Source: Metallyticus violacea (lineage: Eukaryota > Arthropoda > Insecta > Mantodea > Metallyticidae). From it: a DNA stretch of 64,000 bases. The DNA is taken from positions 42,307,501 to 42,371,500 of the forward strand of contig CM060840.1 of assembly GCA_030762175.1 (NCBI GenBank). Direction: 5' to 3'. The notes under the pieces were generated by a model. The model was not told where the DNA came from. It worked only from the letters and a program-made list of their open reading frames with translations, and did no database searches. Made by a program: the position numbers and the translations under genes. Positions 60,185-64,000 of this stretch are shown in pieces; positions within the stretch are counted from its first letter, which is position 1; each line of letters begins with the position of its first letter.

Positions 60185-60380
60185 AATGTTTAATGACCCG
60201 GGTCATCACAGGTGATGAATATTAATGAGACATTAAATGATATAATAAACTGGAAAAATATTTTGGAAAGGTACTGTTTCAGGCCTAAGTTTAGTATACC
60301 ACCTTGGCATTTGCAACTGATGAGGGCTGAGGGACACCTGAAGAAATCCTAAGTCGGAGGTTGACATTTTAACCTCATGT
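60185..60380 (-). repeat. SINE family A copy, strongly diverged and headless
   Basis: Written on the plus strand: ATGTTTAATGACCCGGGTCA, CACAGGTGATGAATATTAAT, AATGATATAATAAACTGG, GTTTCAGGCCTAAGTTTAGT, ATACCACCTTGGCATTTGCA, CTGATGAGGGCTGAGGGACA. The order is that of family A. The head with A and B boxes is not readable. Confidence 0.78.
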
Positions 60381-60565
60381 AGTTTCATTATTCCAATTGT
60401 AAAATAACTTTGTGCTATAAATGCAGCTTCTAATAAATGTTGAAATCTTTGTTTGGACCGCATTAGTAAGTCCTTGTCTGAATTTCACTTTGTTGTAAAC
60501 AGTGCATTAATAGCAACTTTCATCTTAGAAGTATTTGAAATGGTAGTTTCAGGCAATTCACCTTG

Positions 60566-61872
60566 TATACAGGGCGTTTAAAAATAATGGTAAAAGTTTT
60601 ACCATCGAAAAGCACAAGTTAAAAGAAGCAAAAATGTTTCAGTGAACATGGGTCCGCAAGTTAAGCGTTTATGGAATAATGAAAATGTTTTTGGTTGAGC
60701 CGCCACTAAACCCAGCACCTGGATACTGTAAACCAGCAACATTCATGCTTCACCGCCTGCTACACCCTCTCCTTACCCTTCCCGTCATTGCTTACGCCTT
60801 AGTAATAAACAAAAATCAATCAATTGTTGGTTACTATGTTTATTGCTTGATTGATTTATTGATTTATTTATGGACGCTCTTTAACTTCTCAGGTCATCAG
60901 CGTCCCATTCAACTCAGGGCGTGAAACGGCCGACAAATTTTGCTCAGAGGCCTCTCTTTCAGGCTTCAGGTTCTTTTTCGTGCCGTAAATGTACGACACG
61001 GGACCCACGGCTGTACTTCCCTTCCGAAGGAAGCCATACTTACGATTTTTATGCCCGAAAAAATCCATCGGTCCTGGCTGGGTTCGAACCCGCGTTCTTG
61101 GGTGTAGGAGGCAAGTATGGTAACCACTACACCACCAGGACCGACATGTTTATTGCGAATAAAGGTTATGTTCCTATGGTGAATTTAAGAAAATTTTGTA
61201 AATATGGAAAGAAAATACCACAAAGTAGAATACGTTGACATGCATTTCATACATGGCAATGCAACAGTGCTTGGATAGAGAATGACCTGTACCGTGGGCT
61301 GCCGAATCACCGGAATTAAATCCTTCAGATTTTTGTGTATGAAGTTATGCAAAGAGCCTAATTAATACATCGAACACGAACATGAGCACATCAGAAGAAT
61401 TGTAACATCGTATTGTAGACGCCTTCTAACAAATGAAGACGCCCAGGATTGTCCGAGCGCATTCGCAGATCTTTGCGGAGAAGTCTACAGAGTTATATTC
61501 AAACGCATGGCCAGTTTTTGAAGTCTTCACTTGGTGTTCTTTAGTTCAGTAAATTATCAAAGGCTTCACTATTGTTCAAACAAGTTTCTTTTGGTATGCT
61601 CAATCACATTTCTGCGCTATTGAAGTCAAAGGTATGAATTTTACTGTCTCTTTATTGATAAATGAAATAAAATTGTCAGAGATTTTGTTAGATTTGGCCC
61701 TCACATATTCAATATCCATGCGCTTCAGTGGCGGCCCCAACCAACAAAATAAATGCCATTATCTCGTAAATGGTTAATTTGTAGACCCACGTTTATTGTA
61801 AGTTTTATGGGTTCTTTTAGTTTGTATCTCTCACCAGTAAATGTGCACCATAATTTTTAAACATCCTGTATA
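60566..61872 (+). mobile_element. DNA transposon (DUF4817-type) with long imperfect terminal inverted repeats, interrupted by a SINE
   Basis: Left end TATACAGGGCGTTTAAAAAT and right end, read inward, TATACAGGATGTTTAAAAAT are near-identical. A further inner block also matches: AACATGGGTCCGCAAGTTAA on the left and AACGTGGGTCTACAAATTAA read inward from the right. The inverted repeats therefore span about 115 bp. Inside, EYVDMHFIHGNA near 61226-61262 is the start of the DUF4817-like domain, and a decayed SPELNPSDFC follows near 61310-61340, then transposase C-terminal-like text to about 61510. Most of the transposase is deleted and frames are broken. A family B SINE occupies 60847-61145. Confidence 0.82.
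60847..61145 (-). mobile_element. SINE family B copy nested in the transposon, perfect target-site duplication
   Basis: Complete on the minus strand. It starts TCGGTCCTGGTGGTGTAGTG (reverse complement of the right end), continues GTTACCATACTTGCCTCC, then the B box region (plus-strand GGGTTCGAACCCGC), and ends in the tail ATAAATCAATAAATCAATCA. ATGTTTATTGC flanks it exactly at 60836-60846 and 61146-61156. Frames at 60679-60924 and 60921-61238 are translations across it. Confidence 0.97.
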
Positions 61873-62334
61873 TGGGTATCCGAAACAAATTGTCTGCGAA
61901 ATTGAATTTGAAACTCTATGGAATCTAATGAAACTTGGCCCGGGGGCCCAGTTTAAGGTAGCAGGTGCGCTTTGTTGACCAGTAATTCATACATTACATT
62001 GACAACCCTTTAGACAGCCCTGAGCTCTCTGGGTTATCAAGTCCTTACGTTGATACCTAAATGCATCAGTTAAATTTTACAATAAGGGTCTTTGAATTGC
62101 TTCTTGAGCCAGAAAGAACTATGAAAGAGTTTAAGGTTCTTGAAATTCCGAAAAGTGCAGCTTGGTTGTTCTGTTGACATTTCTCGAAGAAGAACATCAT
62201 GGGTAAATGCAATTAATATGCGGAAAAAATAATTATGCTAGAATAGTTTAGACTAACACATTATTTTATCATCAGTTGCAACATGGTACGAATTCCAACT
62301 TTATAAACGTTGTAAAATAACAGCTGATTTCTTA
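61873..62334. other. Unassigned DNA
   Basis: No supported feature. Confidence 0.4.
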
Positions 62335-62680
62335 AATATGTGCTTTCTTGTCCTTTACCATCTGAGTGTGTGGGGAGTGTATTTGAGGGGAGCGGATTTC
62401 AGCCAGAATCCGAGCTTGACAAAACGATCGAAGTTGGAATCTTCCAATACATCTCTGGCAGCAATCGACCTCTCTTTTTCCCCTTGGGCACTGCTCACTA
62501 TCAGTTCTGTTTCTTACACAGGCAAGCGAAACCTTCGGAGGGCGCCCGGCCGTTAAGTCGTCCTCTATCTCTTTCAATTGGCAAGATGTCTCTTGATCCA
62601 TCACCCTCCATAGGCGGTGGGTCACTTGAGTGCTATGTCAACAGCAGATGCATCACCGTGATGAATGTCCTTTAGCTATT
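62335..62680. other. GC-richer island open in several frames, function unknown
   Basis: Three overlapping frames of 72-111 codons on both strands (62338-62556 and 62340-62675 plus, 62332-62625 minus) reflect a patch that is richer in G+C and poor in stops. The minus-strand product has five cysteines clustered around CPRGKREVDCCQRCIGRF. No frame matches a family I know. It could be an exon, part of a retroelement, or a repeat. Confidence 0.25.
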
Positions 62681-63384
62681 GGCTATGTATTCAGGTACAA
62701 GCATGTATTTCGCCGTATCAGCACTCAAAGCTGAAGTACTAAACTGAAATACTTCCCTCAAATGAACGATTTCCCACATTTACTTTACATCAACCAACCA
62801 AAGTCCCAATAACATTAAGATGCTACTCAGCCTGAAGTTGTATCGGCTAGTAAATACTTTGCTTTATTAATATCTACGCATATTTACTAAATGAAAAAAA
62901 TTAATATATTTTTTCATACTTAAAATTTGAGTGGTACTAAAGAAGAAAATGAAGAGAGTTATTTACATTTTTGGACAAAAATTCACCTTCTTTAATAGTT
63001 TCTTACATTTAATTTATATTTACTCATTCCTTTACGATATTGTTCAAAATAGAGTCTTTGTCAATCCACCACTTATACATGAGCTATTCATTTGTTTCAG
63101 TTATGACATCTGTTTATATGTACAAGTATGAAACCTAAGAACAATTGGGGAAAGCTATTTTTCATCGACCCTGTGTATATATAACTTTGAAATACTAAAA
63201 GTAACTTTTTTTTTTGCAAAACTTAACTTCGTTAATTTTCAATAAAAATTTTCCACCGACACGGGAGGTCTGGTCACTAAGGAATGTATTCTGAGCGGAA
63301 GTGGATTGTATTGGATTGATAGGGACAGAGAACATTACGGCACTTCAACCTTATTCAGTAATTACCTGTTTGTGTCTACAATAC
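62681..63384. other. AT-rich DNA, nothing recognised
   Basis: No supported feature. Confidence 0.4.
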
Positions 63385-63440
63385 CAATTAGAGGAAGGGA
63401 AGTGGCGAGGGAGACACCGGGCGGTCATATAGAGGGTAAT
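63385..63440 (-). repeat. Short family C-like fragment
   Basis: GGAAGGGAAGTGGCGAGGGA followed by GACACCGGGCGGTCAT resembles 24604-24652, part of the distal body of family C. Only about 45 bp match, so this may be a remnant of a longer copy. No head was found. Confidence 0.35.
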
Positions 63441-63679
63441 TTATTTTAGAATGAGTAATGAAGTTTTAGAGCAATTTGAATATTAATTTTTTGGGTTCCA
63501 CACATCACATGAACTTTTTACTGAGAATAATCCTCGCTACAGAGGTTCGTCCCCAGCCAGGACAAATAGGCTTAATGTCAAACTTTCTTTATTCCTTCCA
63601 CTAATCAAATTTCTTCCACCATCTCTATGAGTATCTTAAGCATTCTCATCCACGACTCCAAAACTGCTCATTAACTCTT
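63441..63679. other. Unassigned DNA
   Basis: GAGGTTCGTCCCC at about 63541 is B-box-like without an A box. Nothing else seen. Confidence 0.3.
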
Positions 63680-64000
63680 GTGTATTACATTCCCATGATA
63701 CGTTAGTTAGTTATCTGCCTCTTCTGCTCTACAAAACCCATTTATAAACAATCCTCCGAAGTACCGTAGAGTATCCTCCATTTTCCCTCCTTACGTGTCC
63801 ATACCGCTCCAAATGTATTATTTCTATTATTTCTATTAAGTTCAATGCTCTCCTCAACATGGCTCTACACATTTCAGGGTTCCTAACCTTTTCTAGTCTG
63901 GAATTCCTTGCAGATCTCCAGAAGTCAATCTCTAATGCTCTCAGTTCACTCAAAACATTCTAGAGTATTCAGATCTCAAACCGCCAAGATTCTTATTCAG
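63680..64000 (-). pseudogene. Non-LTR retrotransposon ORF2 C-terminal fragment, cut by the window end
   Basis: The minus-strand frame 63953-63729 reads SELRALEIDFWRSARNSRLE, then KVRNPEMCR and LERYGHVRRENG. This is the common LINE ORF2 tail with E..FLR...G....D..RN..I and a W.GH..RM segment. It ends with a stop after a decayed continuation. The upstream reverse transcriptase would lie beyond position 64000, so intactness of the element cannot be judged here. Confidence 0.7.

Noticed and set aside
1..64000. CRISPR array, operons or bacterial genes
   Set aside because: No regularly spaced short repeats with unique spacers; SINEs, microsatellites, splice-like signals and transposon types indicate an animal nuclear genome.
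1..64000. LTR retrotransposon or endogenous virus
   Set aside because: I saw no long direct terminal repeats with a primer-binding site and no aspartic protease or integrase motif in any frame I read.
1..64000. A new multi-gene biological system
   Set aside because: No cluster of intact genes is present. The recognisable coding content is decayed transposons, and the few unexplained frames stand alone.

Overview
The window is nuclear DNA of a eukaryote, most likely a large-genome insect. It is AT-rich, has no operon structure or convincing long ORF, and is full of short dispersed repeats with tRNA-like heads and decayed transposons of the mariner, Tc1, Mutator-like, Penelope-like and non-LTR kinds. 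I recall similar SINEs from cockroaches and termites, but the order is an inference from memory. No intact host protein-coding gene could be supported. Nearly all open reading frames are chance frames in AT-rich DNA, low-complexity translations of microsatellites, or pieces of transposable elements.

Three dispersed SINE-like families account for most of the recognisable sequence. Family A (about 280 bp, head like the tRNA-Ser/Leu class) has copies near 2.7, 7.7, 11.75, 14.95, 45.4, 50.4, 56.4 and 60.2 kb. Family B (about 290 bp, a tRNA-like head whose two ends pair) has copies near 23.4, 32.2, 39.0, 43.2, 55.2 and 60.8 kb; most have target-site duplications that can be read directly. Family C (up to about 510 bp, weaker tRNA-like head, conserved tail) has copies near 21.9, 24.6, 36.8 and 43.9 kb and weaker pieces near 15.8 and 63.4 kb.

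Layout: 1-2.6 kb has nothing recognisable; 2.65-3.1 kb holds an older repeat (D) split by a family A SINE; 3.5-4.6 kb a decayed mariner; 6.5-6.8 kb a probable nuclear copy of mitochondrial nad2; 9.4-10.1 kb a Mutator-like transposase relic, followed by an internally deleted mariner (10.2-11.1 kb); 12.0-12.8 kb the 3' part of a non-LTR ORF2; 19.3-19.8 kb a Tc1 relic; 25.2-25.5 kb another non-LTR tail; 28.6-29.5 kb a mariner relic; 32.5-33.0 kb a transposase 3' half beside a SINE; 37.6-38.3 kb a Penelope-like relic followed by a second copy of repeat D; 40.4-41.0 kb a 347-bp-spaced direct duplication; 46.8-48.1 kb a mariner relic; 51.6-52.1 kb a transposon 5' end; 52.3-53.0 kb a non-LTR endonuclease-domain relic; 54.9-55.8 kb a long ACT trinucleotide array split by a SINE; 57.83-58.18 kb a possible pair of spliced exons; 60.57-61.87 kb a transposon with inverted ends carrying a nested SINE; and 63.7 kb to the window end a non-LTR tail.

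Taken together this looks like an intergenic or intronic transposon graveyard. The most informative items are the nested insertions, which give relative ages, and a paralogous empty site for one SINE. I found no evidence of a new multi-gene system.
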